Made by a program: the position numbers and the translations under genes. The notes beneath the pieces were generated by a model, which saw only the letters and a program-made list of their open reading frames with translations, was not told where the DNA came from and ran no database searches. Of a DNA stretch of 64,000 nt, positions 8,563 to 17,327 are shown one piece after another. The first letter of the stretch is position 1, and every line of letters starts with the position of its first letter. Origin of the DNA: Nocardioides lianchengensis (GTDB lineage: Bacteria > Actinomycetota > Actinomycetes > Propionibacteriales > Nocardioidaceae); the NCBI RefSeq assembly GCF_900101465.1, contig NZ_FMZM01000006.1, positions 155,315-219,314 of the forward strand, read 5' to 3'.

Positions 8563-10787
8563 CGCTGACCCTGGAGCGGCCGGCGCCCCCGCCTGCCGCG
8601 CCGTCCCGCGTGCGCCGGCCGGTCGCCCTGGCGACCCTGGCGGGCTCGGCCGCGCTGCTGCTGCAGGCGGTCGGCTACGCGCTGGGCTGGGCCGGCTCGA
8701 CCGGCCCCGCCCTGCTCGCCTGGTACGGCGGCCTCGTCCTGCTGGTGGCTGTCTTCGCGCCGGTGCTCACCGGCCGCGGGCTGAGCGGCACCCAGCGGAT
8801 GGCCGGGTCGCTCGCGCTGACCCTGCTGCTGCACGCGTCGTACCTGCTCTCGAACCCGGTGCTGGCCACCCGCTTCGACGAGTCGTTGCACGTCACCACC
8901 CTGCTCGGCCTGACCGGAGGCGACGGCTGGTTCGCGTCGAACCCGATGCTGCCGGTGAGCCCGCACTACCCGGGCCTGGAGCTGGCCACGGCGGCGGTGG
9001 CCTGGCTGACCGGGCTCCCGCTGATGGTCTGCCAGGTCGCTGTGGTGCTGCTCGCCCGCGCCGCCTTCGTGGTGGCGCTCTTCGCGCTGGCCAGCCGGGT
9101 CGGCGGCTCGACCCGGGTCGGCTCCACGGTCGTGCTGCTCTACGCCGCGACCTCGCAGTTCTACTTCTTCAACGCCCAGTACAGCTACCAGACGGTCGCG
9201 GTCGCGCTGCTCGTCGCCGCGGCCGCCTTCCTGCTCCGCGCGTACGACGACCCCGCTCGCTGGCCCTGGCTGCCGCTGGTCGCCGCCCAGGCGTGCCTGG
9301 CCGCGCTGACCGTCACGCATCACCTGACCTCCTGGCTGGCCCTCCTCGGTCTCGCCGCACTGGCCCTGCTGCACCTGGTCGGCCGCGAGCGGCGTCGAGC
9401 CCGGCTAGCGGGGACGACGGTCGCGCTGGCGGCCCTGGTCACCGCTGGCTGGACCGCGCTGGTCGTGCCGCTGCTGGCGTCGTACCTCGGGCCGGTCTTC
9501 GAGACCGCGGGGGTGGAGGTCCGCGCGCTCCTTGAGCTCGACACGGGCCGCCAGCTGCTCGCCGACGGTGGCGGCGACCCGGCTCCGGTCTGGCAGGTCG
9601 GTGTGATGGCCGCGGCGATCCTGCTGTGGTGCCTGCTGCTCGTGCCGGCCGCCTGGGCCGGCCTCCGGGGACAGACGCTGTCGGGCCGGCCGGTGCGGCT
9701 GCTGCCGCTCGGGCTGGCGGTCGTCTACCCGGCGCTGCCGCTCGCGCGCTTCTCGCCGACGGCCTCCGAGGTCGCGGACCGGGCCTCCACCTTCGTCGGC
9801 CTCGGACTGGCCCTGGTCGTCGGGATCTGGGTCGCGTCGCGGTCCGGCCAGCTGCGGGGGCTGGTCACGGCGGGTGCGGTGGTGCTGGTGCTCGGCGGCA
9901 CGATCCTCGGCAGCGGCCCGGACTGGCAGCGGGTCCCCGGCCCGTACGTCGCCGGCGCCGAGCAGCGCTCGGTCGACTCCGAGGCGGTCGCCGTGGGGGA
10001 GTGGGCCGGCACCTACCTGCCCGCGGGCTCGCGGATCGCCTCGGACACGACGCTGGACCGGGTGCTGCCCAACTTCGCCCCGGTGCTGCCCGTGACGGGC
10101 GCCGACGGGTCGGTCAACACCACGCCGGTCTTCGCGGCCCGCTGGCTGACCGACGCCGAGCTCGGCCTGCTCCGGGAGGGCGAGGTCGATTTCGTCGTGG
10201 TCGACACCCGACTCGCCGGCCAGACCGTGCGCTCCGGCTCGTTCTTCGAGGCCGGCTCGTCGTTCGGCCCGGGCGCCGTCACCGTCGACCCGGTCAGCAT
10301 CACCAAGTTCGCGATCACCCCCGGCTTCGACCTGGTGCTCGACGGCCCGATCCGGGTGTACGACGTCCGCTCGCTGCGCGGCGAGCCCCAGACCTGGGCC
10401 GACCGCGAGCCGCCCGGGCTGCCCGGGTCCTGGAACCCGGCCCAGGCCGGCGCGGCGGCCGTCCTGCTGCTGGTCGGCCTGCTGCTGGTCGTCCGCCGGC
10501 GCGTCGACCTGGCCTGCCTGCTGCTCGCCCTGCCCGCCCTGATGCTCGTCGGCGCCGCCGGCGTGCAGCTGGGGATGCCCCCGGTCGCGGGGTCGCTGGT
10601 CCTGCTCGCCGGGGTGCTCGTGCTGGCCGGGCTGCCGGCCCGCCCGCGGGTCCCGCGGGTGCCCTGGCCGGTCGTGGTCGCGGCCGTGGTGCTGCTCGCC
10701 GCGACCGGCGTGGCGACCCGCGCCGCGTGGGAGCACCAGCTGCCCGACCAGCCGCTCCCGCCGCCCGTCACCGGGACGCTCTCGTGA
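8559..10787 (+). CDS. GT-C-like multi-pass membrane protein, putative glycosyltransferase
   Basis: A 742-residue integral membrane protein. A hydrophobic N-terminal two thirds of roughly twelve helices is followed by a soluble stretch (about residues 475-620) and then further helices. RFDESLHV, in the first large loop after helix 3, places acidic residues where GT-C transferases of the ArnT/PMT type keep catalytic Asp/Glu. That assignment is tentative, since I cannot align it. Such enzymes use polyprenyl-phosphate sugars on the outer face. The ATG overlaps the upstream stop (ATGA) and the stop overlaps the next GTG, so it is embedded in the operon. It could alternatively be a polymerase-like (Wzy) protein. 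Confidence 0.6.
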   Translation: MTLTLERPAPPPAAPSRVRRPVALATLAGSAALLLQAVGYALGWAGSTGPALLAWYGGLVLLVAVFAPVLTGRGLSGTQRMAGSLALTLLLHASYLLSNPVLATRFDESLHVTTLLGLTGGDGWFASNPMLPVSPHYPGLELATAAVAWLTGLPLMVCQVAVVLLARAAFVVALFALASRVGGSTRVGSTVVLLYAATSQFYFFNAQYSYQTVAVALLVAAAAFLLRAYDDPARWPWLPLVAAQACLAALTVTHHLTSWLALLGLAALALLHLVGRERRRARLAGTTVALAALVTAGWTALVVPLLASYLGPVFETAGVEVRALLELDTGRQLLADGGGDPAPVWQVGVMAAAILLWCLLLVPAAWAGLRGQTLSGRPVRLLPLGLAVVYPALPLARFSPTASEVADRASTFVGLGLALVVGIWVASRSGQLRGLVTAGAVVLVLGGTILGSGPDWQRVPGPYVAGAEQRSVDSEAVAVGEWAGTYLPAGSRIASDTTLDRVLPNFAPVLPVTGADGSVNTTPVFAARWLTDAELGLLREGEVDFVVVDTRLAGQTVRSGSFFEAGSSFGPGAVTVDPVSITKFAITPGFDLVLDGPIRVYDVRSLRGEPQTWADREPPGLPGSWNPAQAGAAAVLLLVGLLLVVRRRVDLACLLLALPALMLVGAAGVQLGMPPVAGSLVLLAGVLVLAGLPARPRVPRVPWPVVVAAVVLLAATGVATRAAWEHQLPDQPLPPPVTGTLS

Positions 10788-13243
10788 GGGCCCGGACCGA
10801 CAGCGGGATCCTGGCCCCGTTCCGCTCGCTGTTGGGCGCCCAGGTGATCGGCACCGCCCTCGGCCTGCTCTTCTGGGTCATGGTGGCCCGGCTGGTCCCG
10901 GGCCACGAGGTCGGCGTCGCCGCGGCGGCGATCAGCACCCAGACCCTGCTCGGCACGGCCACGGCCCTCGGGCTCGGCACCCTGCTGATCGCCGAGCTCC
11001 CGCGGCACGTGCCGGGACGCCAGCGCCAGCTGGTGCTGCGGGCGCTGGCCGCGGTCGCGGTCGCCGGCACGCTCGTCGGGGGTCTGGTGGCCGTCCTCGG
11101 TCAGGGGGGAGCGTTGGGCGACAACCTGCGTGCGGCCGTGGACGGCATCGGTGCCCCGGTGCTCGTCGCGGGCGTCGTGGCCGCCGGCTGGGCCGTCGTC
11201 CTCGACGAGGCCGTCCTCGGCCTGCGCCGCTCCCGCGTCCAGGTCGTCCGCAACACGGTCGCGGCCGGCCTCCGGTTCCCGCTGGCCGCCGCGCTGCTGC
11301 TCGGCGGCGTCCGCGACGCGACCGTGCTGATGGTCTGCTGGGTGCTGCCCCTGCTGGTCTCGATCGGCGGCGCGCTCCTCGCCCTCCGGCTGCCCCGAGC
11401 CGCCGGCGGACCGGCGCTCGGCGCCGACGTCACGTCGTACGGCCGGGCCGCGCTGCGGCACCACGGCCTCAACCTCTCCCTCGCCGCGGGCCCGCAGCTG
11501 ATGCCGGTCGTCGCGGCGCTCACCCTGTCGTCGGTCGGCAACGCCGAGTTCGCGATCGCCTGGCTGGTGGCCACCTTCGTCTTCCTGCCGCCGTACCTGC
11601 TCGCGGTCGCGCTCTTCGCGCACGGCTCGCGGGTCACTCCCGAGGAGCTCCGCGCCAGCATGTCCACCACCCTGCCCGCCTCGCTGGGGCTCAGTCTGCT
11701 GCTCTGCCTGGGAGCCTGGGTGCTCGGCCGACCGGCCCTGCACGTCTTCGGAGACGGGTACGCCGAGGAGTCCTGGATCCTGCTCGCGCTGCTCGTGCCG
11801 GCCGGGCTGTGGATGGTCGTCAAGGACCACCTGGTCGCGCTGTGGCGGGTCGAGCGCCGGTTCGCGCTGGCCACCCGGCTGGCCGGTGGCGCGGTCGTGC
11901 TCGAGGTGACCGGCGCGGCCGTCGGCGGCGTGGTCGGCGGCGGTCCCGGGCTGGCCGCGGGCTGGCTGGCCGCGATCGCCCTCGAGGCGCTGCTCGCCGT
12001 ACCTCTCGTGCGCGGAGCGCTCGGCGGACTGCCCTGGCAGCTGCCGGCGCTGCCCGGTCGGGCTCGTGCGCACTCCGAGCGGGGCGCCGCGAGCTGGGCC
12101 TTCGCGTCCGCCGCCGTGGTCCTGGTCGTGGCGGTGGCCTTCGGCGTCGTCGCGGCCCGCGGCGGGTCCTCCGGATCGCAGGCCGAGCCGGTCCCGGACG
12201 CCGTCGCCTGCCCGCCGACGTCGACCCGCCCGGGTCCGCTGGTCGACCTCGGCGTGCAGGCGGCCACCGGCGACCCGGCCCGCCCGCTGCTGTCGCAGGC
12301 CGAGGTGGAGCAGCTGGTGGCGCGGGCCGTGGACGCCGGCGCGTCGGTCGTGTCGACCGGGGTGTCCTGGCAGATGGCTCGCCCCACGCGGGCCGGGGGC
12401 TACGACTGGTCCGGTCTCGACCGGGTCGTCGACGCCGCCCGGGCGCGCGGCCTCACGGTGCGGGTGCAGCTCTCCGGTCTCCCGGAGTGGGCCCGGACGG
12501 GGCCGCTCGACCTGGTCGGGCCGACCGGCTGGCGTCCGCCCCTGTCGACGGTCGAGCTCGCCCGCTGGTCCCGGTTCGTGACGGACGTCGTGGACCACCT
12601 CGACGGGCGCGCGGCGTTCCTCGAGGCGTGGACCGAGCCCAACAGCGCCGACTTCTGGGCCACCGGTCCGGACCCGGCGGCCTTCGCCCGCCTGCTGACC
12701 ACGACGTACGACGCGGTGCGCGCGGCCGACCCGGGCGTCCTGGTCGTCAGCGGCGGCCTGGCGGGCAACGACCTCGGCTTCCTGACCCGGACCTACGAGG
12801 CACTCGGCAGCGAGCGACCGTTCGACCTGCTCGGGCTGCACCCCTACACCGACGGCGCGGCCCCGCTGGAGCGGGCTGCGGCCTCGCGGTTCCGCGGCAC
12901 CTTCGGGACGGTCGACGAGAGCCTGCTCGGCTACCGCGACGTGCACGCGCTGATGGTCGAGCACGGCGACGGGGACGTCCCGATCTACGTCGGCGAGCTC
13001 GGCTGGTCGACCACCGCGTGGAGCGAGGCGGCCGGCGTCCCCGACGCCACCCGCGCGGAGTACCTGGGCGAGGCGCTCGGGGCGGTCACCTGCACGCCGT
13101 ACGTCGAGGTGCTGTCGTGGTACTACCTGCACCCGACGCCCTGGAATCCCGCGTCCTGGACGCTGCTCGACGAGGACCTGCGACCCTCGGAGACCTACCG
13201 CGCGCTGCAACAGTGGAGTCGCGCCGTGAAGGACGTGTCCTGA
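10784..13243 (+). CDS. polysaccharide flippase fused to a C-terminal glycoside hydrolase domain
   Basis: An 819-residue fusion. Residues 1 to about 430 form a MOP-superfamily flippase (Wzx-like lipid-linked saccharide exporter) with about twelve hydrophobic segments, starting LLGAQVIGTALGLLFWVMVA. A thirteenth helix at about 437-460 is followed by a soluble domain, about 470-819, that looks like a clan GH-A (beta/alpha)8 hydrolase. It has the acid/base glutamate E618 in EAWTEPNSADFW and the candidate nucleophile E738 in IYVGELGWST. With twelve helices both flippase ends face the cytoplasm; the thirteenth would put the hydrolase outside, which fits trimming or transfer on exported chains. The frame is continuous with no stop or frameshift. 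The GTG overlaps the previous TGA. Confidence 0.8.
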   Translation: MRARTDSGILAPFRSLLGAQVIGTALGLLFWVMVARLVPGHEVGVAAAAISTQTLLGTATALGLGTLLIAELPRHVPGRQRQLVLRALAAVAVAGTLVGGLVAVLGQGGALGDNLRAAVDGIGAPVLVAGVVAAGWAVVLDEAVLGLRRSRVQVVRNTVAAGLRFPLAAALLLGGVRDATVLMVCWVLPLLVSIGGALLALRLPRAAGGPALGADVTSYGRAALRHHGLNLSLAAGPQLMPVVAALTLSSVGNAEFAIAWLVATFVFLPPYLLAVALFAHGSRVTPEELRASMSTTLPASLGLSLLLCLGAWVLGRPALHVFGDGYAEESWILLALLVPAGLWMVVKDHLVALWRVERRFALATRLAGGAVVLEVTGAAVGGVVGGGPGLAAGWLAAIALEALLAVPLVRGALGGLPWQLPALPGRARAHSERGAASWAFASAAVVLVVAVAFGVVAARGGSSGSQAEPVPDAVACPPTSTRPGPLVDLGVQAATGDPARPLLSQAEVEQLVARAVDAGASVVSTGVSWQMARPTRAGGYDWSGLDRVVDAARARGLTVRVQLSGLPEWARTGPLDLVGPTGWRPPLSTVELARWSRFVTDVVDHLDGRAAFLEAWTEPNSADFWATGPDPAAFARLLTTTYDAVRAADPGVLVVSGGLAGNDLGFLTRTYEALGSERPFDLLGLHPYTDGAAPLERAAASRFRGTFGTVDESLLGYRDVHALMVEHGDGDVPIYVGELGWSTTAWSEAAGVPDATRAEYLGEALGAVTCTPYVEVLSWYYLHPTPWNPASWTLLDEDLRPSETYRALQQWSRAVKDVS

Positions 13244-13309
13244 TGCTACGTTTCGACCTCCGGACGAATGGGGCGTCCGTTCGAGGTTCCACGACCGGGG
13301 AGACACGAC

Positions 13310-13495
13310 GTGCCACGCAGTACGCTGCGCAGCGACGCGGCCGAGTGCCGCTGCGGGCACCCACGCTCGGCCCACCGCCACCTGCGCCGGGGCAGCGACT
13401 GCGCGCTGTGCCCCGGCACCTGCCGGCGGTTCCGGCTGCGGCTGGGTTCCCTCCTTGGACGGCCGGCCGATGACGGGGACGACGCGCCGACCTGA
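13310..13495 (+). CDS. small Cys/His-rich protein, putative zinc-binding
   Basis: Predicted 61-residue protein from a GTG at 13310 with GGGGAG seven bases upstream. It reads ECRCGHPRSAHRHLRRGSDC followed by ALCPGTCRRFR, giving C13, C15, H17, H22, H24, C31, C34 and C38, which would suit one or two zinc sites. No known enzyme domain is visible. Its 3' end overlaps the start of the next glycosyltransferase by 26 bases, so it appears to be co-translated with the second half of the polysaccharide locus. A TACGTT hexamer at about 13247 may give this half its own promoter. The function is unknown. Confidence 0.6.
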   Translation: MPRSTLRSDAAECRCGHPRSAHRHLRRGSDCALCPGTCRRFRLRLGSLLGRPADDGDDAPT

Positions 13496-14447
13496 CGTGA
13501 CCGCCGTGGTGTGCGCCTACACCGCGGCGCGCTGGACCGACCTGGTCGCGGCGCTGGACGGGCTCGCGACTCAGACCGTGGCCCCGAGCCAGGTGCTGGT
13601 CGTCGTCGACCACGAGGACGACCTGCTGGCCCGTGTGCGGGAGGCCTTCCCCGACGTCGAGGCGGTCCCGAGCACCCGGCTGCGCGGTCTCTCCGGGGCC
13701 CGCAACACCGCGGTCGGGCTCGCCCGCGGTGAGGTCGTGGCCTTCCTGGACGACGACGCCGTGCCGCGTCCCGACTGGCTGGAGCGGATGCTCGAGCCGT
13801 ACGACGACCCCGACGTCCTGGCGGTCGGTGGGGCCGCTCGGCCGGTCTGGCCCGACGGCGCCCGCCCCGGCCAGCTGGCCACCGAGTTGGACTGGGTCGT
13901 CGGCTGCACCTACCGCGGCCTGCCCGAGGAACGTGCCGACGTCCGCAACCTGATGGGCTGCAGCATGTCCTTCCGTCGTACGGCGCTCGAGGAGCTCGGC
14001 GGCTTCGCGGAGGGCGCGGGCCGGATCGGGGCGCTGCCGCTGGGCTGCGAGGAGACCGAGCTCTGCATCCGGCTGCGCCAGCGCCACCCGCACGCCCGGG
14101 TGGTCCTGGAGCCGGCCTCGGTCGTCGACCACCGGGTCACCGCCGACCGCACGACCTGGCGCTACCTGCGCACGCGCTCCTACGCGGAGGGCCTCTCGAA
14201 GGCCGCGATGGCCGCCGTGGTCGGCAGCACCGACGCGACCGCGGTCGAGCGCGGCTACGTCACCCGGGTGCTCCCCGGCGGGGTTCGGCGCGAGCTGGCC
14301 CGCGCCGCTCGGGGTGACCGCGATGGCTGGCAGGGCGCCGCGGGGATCGTCACCGCCCTGGCCGCGACCACCGCGGGCTACGCCCGGGGCCGGCTGGGAC
14401 CGCGCGCCCGGCTGGTCCGGCGGGCGGAGGAGGCGAGGACCGCATGA
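13470..14447 (+). CDS. family 2 glycosyltransferase
   Basis: GT-A fold glycosyltransferase of 325 residues from the ATG at 13470 (MTGTTRRPDVTAVVCAY); a TTG 15 bases earlier is less likely. Hallmarks are TAVVCAY at the first strand, SGARNTAVG, and the donor/metal motif AFLDDDAVPRP. ELGGFAEG and a CEETELCIRL stretch, equivalent to the ED catalytic-base region, follow. This subtype resembles rhamnosyl- and galactofuranosyl-type transferases, but specificity is not readable. The product is closely similar in layout to the one encoded at 15220-16128, suggesting a local duplication. Its stop overlaps the deacetylase start. Confidence 0.87.
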   Translation: MTGTTRRPDVTAVVCAYTAARWTDLVAALDGLATQTVAPSQVLVVVDHEDDLLARVREAFPDVEAVPSTRLRGLSGARNTAVGLARGEVVAFLDDDAVPRPDWLERMLEPYDDPDVLAVGGAARPVWPDGARPGQLATELDWVVGCTYRGLPEERADVRNLMGCSMSFRRTALEELGGFAEGAGRIGALPLGCEETELCIRLRQRHPHARVVLEPASVVDHRVTADRTTWRYLRTRSYAEGLSKAAMAAVVGSTDATAVERGYVTRVLPGGVRRELARAARGDRDGWQGAAGIVTALAATTAGYARGRLGPRARLVRRAEEARTA

Positions 14448-15229
14448 GTGACCTGCCCGTGCTGATGTACCACGCCGTCGGGACCCCGATGCCGGGCCGG
14501 CTCGCCGACCTGAGCGTGCCGACCGGCCTGCTCGCCGAGCAGCTGTCCGCCCTGTCGGAGGCCGGCTACGCGCTGCTCGGGCTGTCCGACGCGCTCGCCG
14601 CCCACGCGGCGGGGCGCACGGCGGTGGCCCTCACCTTCGACGACGGGTACGTCGACTTCGCCGAGCAGGCGATCGCCGTACTGGCGGCCGCGCGGGCGAG
14701 CGCGACCCTCTACGTGCCGACCCGGGACCTGGGCGGGACCGCCTCCTGGCTCTCCGACGGCGCGTCCGGCCTGCCGCTGCTCGGCCCGGACGATCTCGCC
14801 GACGTGGCCGCCGGCGGGATCGAGGTGGGCAGCCACGGCGCCGTCCACGTCCCGATGGACGTGCTGCCTCCTTCGGACGCGGCCGACCACCTCCGCGAGA
14901 GCCGGGCGGTCCTCGAGGACGTCGTCCAGCGGCGCGTCGACGCGTTCTGCTACCCCCACGGCTACCACGCCCGCCGGCTGCGCCGGCAGGTCGCGGCCGC
15001 CGGCTACGCCCACGCCTGCGCGATCGGCCACCGGCTGCACGCCCCCGACGAGGACCCGTACGCCGTCTCGCGGCTGCACGTGCGCCCCGACCACGACCCG
15101 GCCACGCTGCTGGACCTGGTGGCAGGTGGCCCCCGCGGCCTCCTGCCGCTGGCCAAGCGCGCGGCGACACCGGCCTGGCGGCTCGCCCGCCGTACGGCCC
15201 TGGGGACCACGGGGACGACATGGACCTGA
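14444..15229 (+). CDS. polysaccharide deacetylase (NodB homology, CE4)
   Basis: A 261-residue protein that removes acetyl groups from N-acetylated or O-acetylated sugars using a metal. NodB motif 1 is ALTFDDGYVDF, with the Asp pair that includes the catalytic base. Motif 2 is GSHGAVHVPMD, with the two metal-binding histidines. FCYPHGYH matches the later groove motif. There is no signal peptide, so it may act on lipid-linked intermediates in the cytoplasm, or the start may be misplaced. The ATG overlaps the upstream stop (ATGA), and the 3' end overlaps the next glycosyltransferase by ten bases. Confidence 0.88.
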   Translation: MSDLPVLMYHAVGTPMPGRLADLSVPTGLLAEQLSALSEAGYALLGLSDALAAHAAGRTAVALTFDDGYVDFAEQAIAVLAAARASATLYVPTRDLGGTASWLSDGASGLPLLGPDDLADVAAGGIEVGSHGAVHVPMDVLPPSDAADHLRESRAVLEDVVQRRVDAFCYPHGYHARRLRRQVAAAGYAHACAIGHRLHAPDEDPYAVSRLHVRPDHDPATLLDLVAGGPRGLLPLAKRAATPAWRLARRTALGTTGTTWT

Positions 15230-16128
15230 CCGACTTCACCGGCTCGTCGATCGGCGTGCTCGTCTGCACCCACCAGGCGGAGCGGCTCGACCAGCTGCTG
15301 AGTGCCGTCGCGTCCGTGCGCGGCCAGACCTGGCCGCCCGACGAGCTGCTGGTCGTCGTGGACGGCGACGAGGCGCTCGCCGACGTCGTCCGGACCGCGC
15401 TGCCCGACGAGAAGGTGCTCTGCCTCGGCCGCAACCAGGGCGTCTCGGTGGCCCGGACCCGGGGCGCGGAGGCGCTCAGCACCGACCTCGTCGTCTTCCT
15501 GGACGACGACGCCGTCGCCGAGCCGGACTGGCTCGCGGTGCTGCTGCGCCCGATGGCGGACCCGCAGGTGCTCGGGTCGAGCGGGCGGTCCCTGGCCGAC
15601 TTCGCCGGGCCGCGACCGGGCTGGCTGGCCGACGAGTTCCTCTGGGTGGTCGGCTGCAGCTACCGGGGGATGCCGACCGAGCCGGCGCGGGTGCGCAACT
15701 TCTTCGGGGGCTGCGCACTCGTCCGACGCGCGGTCTTCCTGGAGGTGGGGGGCTTCGACGCCACGGTCGGCCACCACGGCAACGAAATCGGGGGCGGCGA
15801 GGAGGCGGACTTCTGCCTGCGCGCCACCGCCGCGACCGGAGGAGTCTTCGCCTTCGAGCCCGAGGCAAGGATCCACCACCGGGTGCCCGTCGACCGGCTC
15901 ACCTGGGGCTACTTCGCCGCCCGCTGCTACGGCGAGGGCCGGATGAAGGCCCGGATGGCGCGTCAGCAGGAGGCGTCGGGCGCGCTCGGCCCCGAGACCG
16001 CCTTCGCACGCCGGATGCCGGCCGCCGTGCTGACCGCGCTGCTGCGCGGGCGTCCACGCCGGGCCGCGGGCCTGGTGCTGGGCTGCGTCGCCGTGCTCGC
16101 CGGGCTGCTGCGCGGAGCCCGCGGGTGA
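15220..16128 (+). CDS. family 2 glycosyltransferase
   Basis: GT-A fold transferase of 302 residues. It begins MDLTDFTGSSIGVLVCTH and has VSVARTRG, the metal-site motif VFLDDDAVAEPDW, WVVGCSYRGMP and a GGEEADFCLR stretch. WVVGC.YRG and the order of motifs are shared with the product of 13470-14447, so the two are likely paralogues acting at different steps of the same glycan. A hydrophobic C-terminal tail (LVLGCVAVLAGLLRGARG) may associate with the membrane. The ATG lies inside the end of the deacetylase gene and the stop overlaps the next GTG. Confidence 0.87.
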   Translation: MDLTDFTGSSIGVLVCTHQAERLDQLLSAVASVRGQTWPPDELLVVVDGDEALADVVRTALPDEKVLCLGRNQGVSVARTRGAEALSTDLVVFLDDDAVAEPDWLAVLLRPMADPQVLGSSGRSLADFAGPRPGWLADEFLWVVGCSYRGMPTEPARVRNFFGGCALVRRAVFLEVGGFDATVGHHGNEIGGGEEADFCLRATAATGGVFAFEPEARIHHRVPVDRLTWGYFAARCYGEGRMKARMARQQEASGALGPETAFARRMPAAVLTALLRGRPRRAAGLVLGCVAVLAGLLRGARG

Positions 16129-17327
16129 GGATCCTGCTGCTGGCCCAGCTCTACCCGCCGGTGATCGGCGGCGAGGAGCGGCACGTCCGCAACCTGGCGG
16201 TGGCGCTCGCGGAGCGCGGCCACGACGTGCACGTGGCCACGCTCGACGCAGACTTGGCGCCGCTGCGCGACCCGGGCGTGACCGTGCACCTGCTCGACCA
16301 CGTCGGCCGCCGGGCGCCCCGGCTCTACCCGACCGCTGACCGCCCGCTCGCCGTACCCGTCCCGGACCCGTGGACCACCCGCGACCTGGCCCGGTTGGTG
16401 AAGCGGCTCGAGCCGGACGTGGTGCACGCCCACAACTGGATCGTCGCGTCGTACGCCGTGCTGCCGGCCGCGCGGCGGCTCCCGCTGGTGCTCTCGCTAC
16501 ACGACTACAGCCACGTCTGCGCCACCAAGCGGTTCATGTTCGAGGGCGAGGTCTGCTCCGGCCCGGGGCTGCGCAAGTGCCTCTCGTGCGCCTCCGACCA
16601 CTACGGGCGCGGGCGCGGGCAGCTGGTCGCCACCGCCGTGGCCGCCGAGCTGCCGCTGCGCAAACGGGTCGTCGACGTCTTCACCCCCGTCAGCCGGTAC
16701 GTCGGCGAGGCGAACCGGCTTGACGAGCAGGGGGTGCGCTGGGAGGTGGTCCCCAACTTCGTCCCGGACGCGCTGACCGCGCTGCCGGAGCCGGTGCGCG
16801 ACGACGCGCTCCCGCGGGCGCCGTACCTCTTCTTCGCGGGGGACCTGAGCGAGCAGAAGGGGGTGCGGACGCTGCTCGAGGCCTGGCGGCGGCTGCCCGA
16901 GGGGCGCCCGGAGCTGGTGCTCGTGGGCCGCCCGGCGGATCCGCTGGGCGAGCTGCCGGAGGGCGTGCACGTGCACCACCACTGGGAGCACGCACGGGTG
17001 CTGTCGGGCTTCCGGCACGCGGTCGCCGCGGTGCTGCCGAGCGAGTGGCCCGATCCGTGCCCGACCACGGTCCTGGAGGCGATGGCCGTGGGGGCCCCGC
17101 TCGTCACCACCGGGCGCGGCGGCATCGCGGACATGGTCGTGCCGGGCGAGTCCGCGCTCGTCGTACCGCCGGGGGAGGTGGCGGCGCTGGCGTCGTCGCT
17201 GACGACGCTCATCGCGGATCCCGCACGGGCCCGTGGTCTCGCCGATCGCGGGCAGGTCGAGGTGAAGCGGTTCCTGCAGAGCAGCGTCGCGGCCCGGCTG
17301 GAGGGGATCTACGCGTCGCTGGTCTGA
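16125..17327 (+). CDS. family 4 glycosyltransferase
   Basis: GT-B fold enzyme of 400 residues starting VRILLLAQLYPPVIGGEE at a GTG that overlaps the preceding TGA. The C-terminal donor domain has FFAGDLSEQKGVRTLLEAW and PSEWPDPCPTTVLEAM, the E-x7-E type region, then GGIADMV. Several cysteines (CATKRF, C.GPGLRKCLSCASDHY) in the N-terminal half suggest a metal-binding insert, as found in some GT4 proteins. It is the last gene of the locus and converges on ctaA with a 19-base tail-to-tail overlap, with no room for an intrinsic terminator between them. Confidence 0.87.
   Translation: MRILLLAQLYPPVIGGEERHVRNLAVALAERGHDVHVATLDADLAPLRDPGVTVHLLDHVGRRAPRLYPTADRPLAVPVPDPWTTRDLARLVKRLEPDVVHAHNWIVASYAVLPAARRLPLVLSLHDYSHVCATKRFMFEGEVCSGPGLRKCLSCASDHYGRGRGQLVATAVAAELPLRKRVVDVFTPVSRYVGEANRLDEQGVRWEVVPNFVPDALTALPEPVRDDALPRAPYLFFAGDLSEQKGVRTLLEAWRRLPEGRPELVLVGRPADPLGELPEGVHVHHHWEHARVLSGFRHAVAAVLPSEWPDPCPTTVLEAMAVGAPLVTTGRGGIADMVVPGESALVVPPGEVAALASSLTTLIADPARARGLADRGQVEVKRFLQSSVAARLEGIYASLV

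Noticed and set aside
8508..13381. Minus-strand glutamine/arginine/glycine-rich frames opposite the polysaccharide genes
   Set aside because: Typical GC-bias shadows with no start signals or domains; the plus-strand genes overlap precisely at NTGA junctions.
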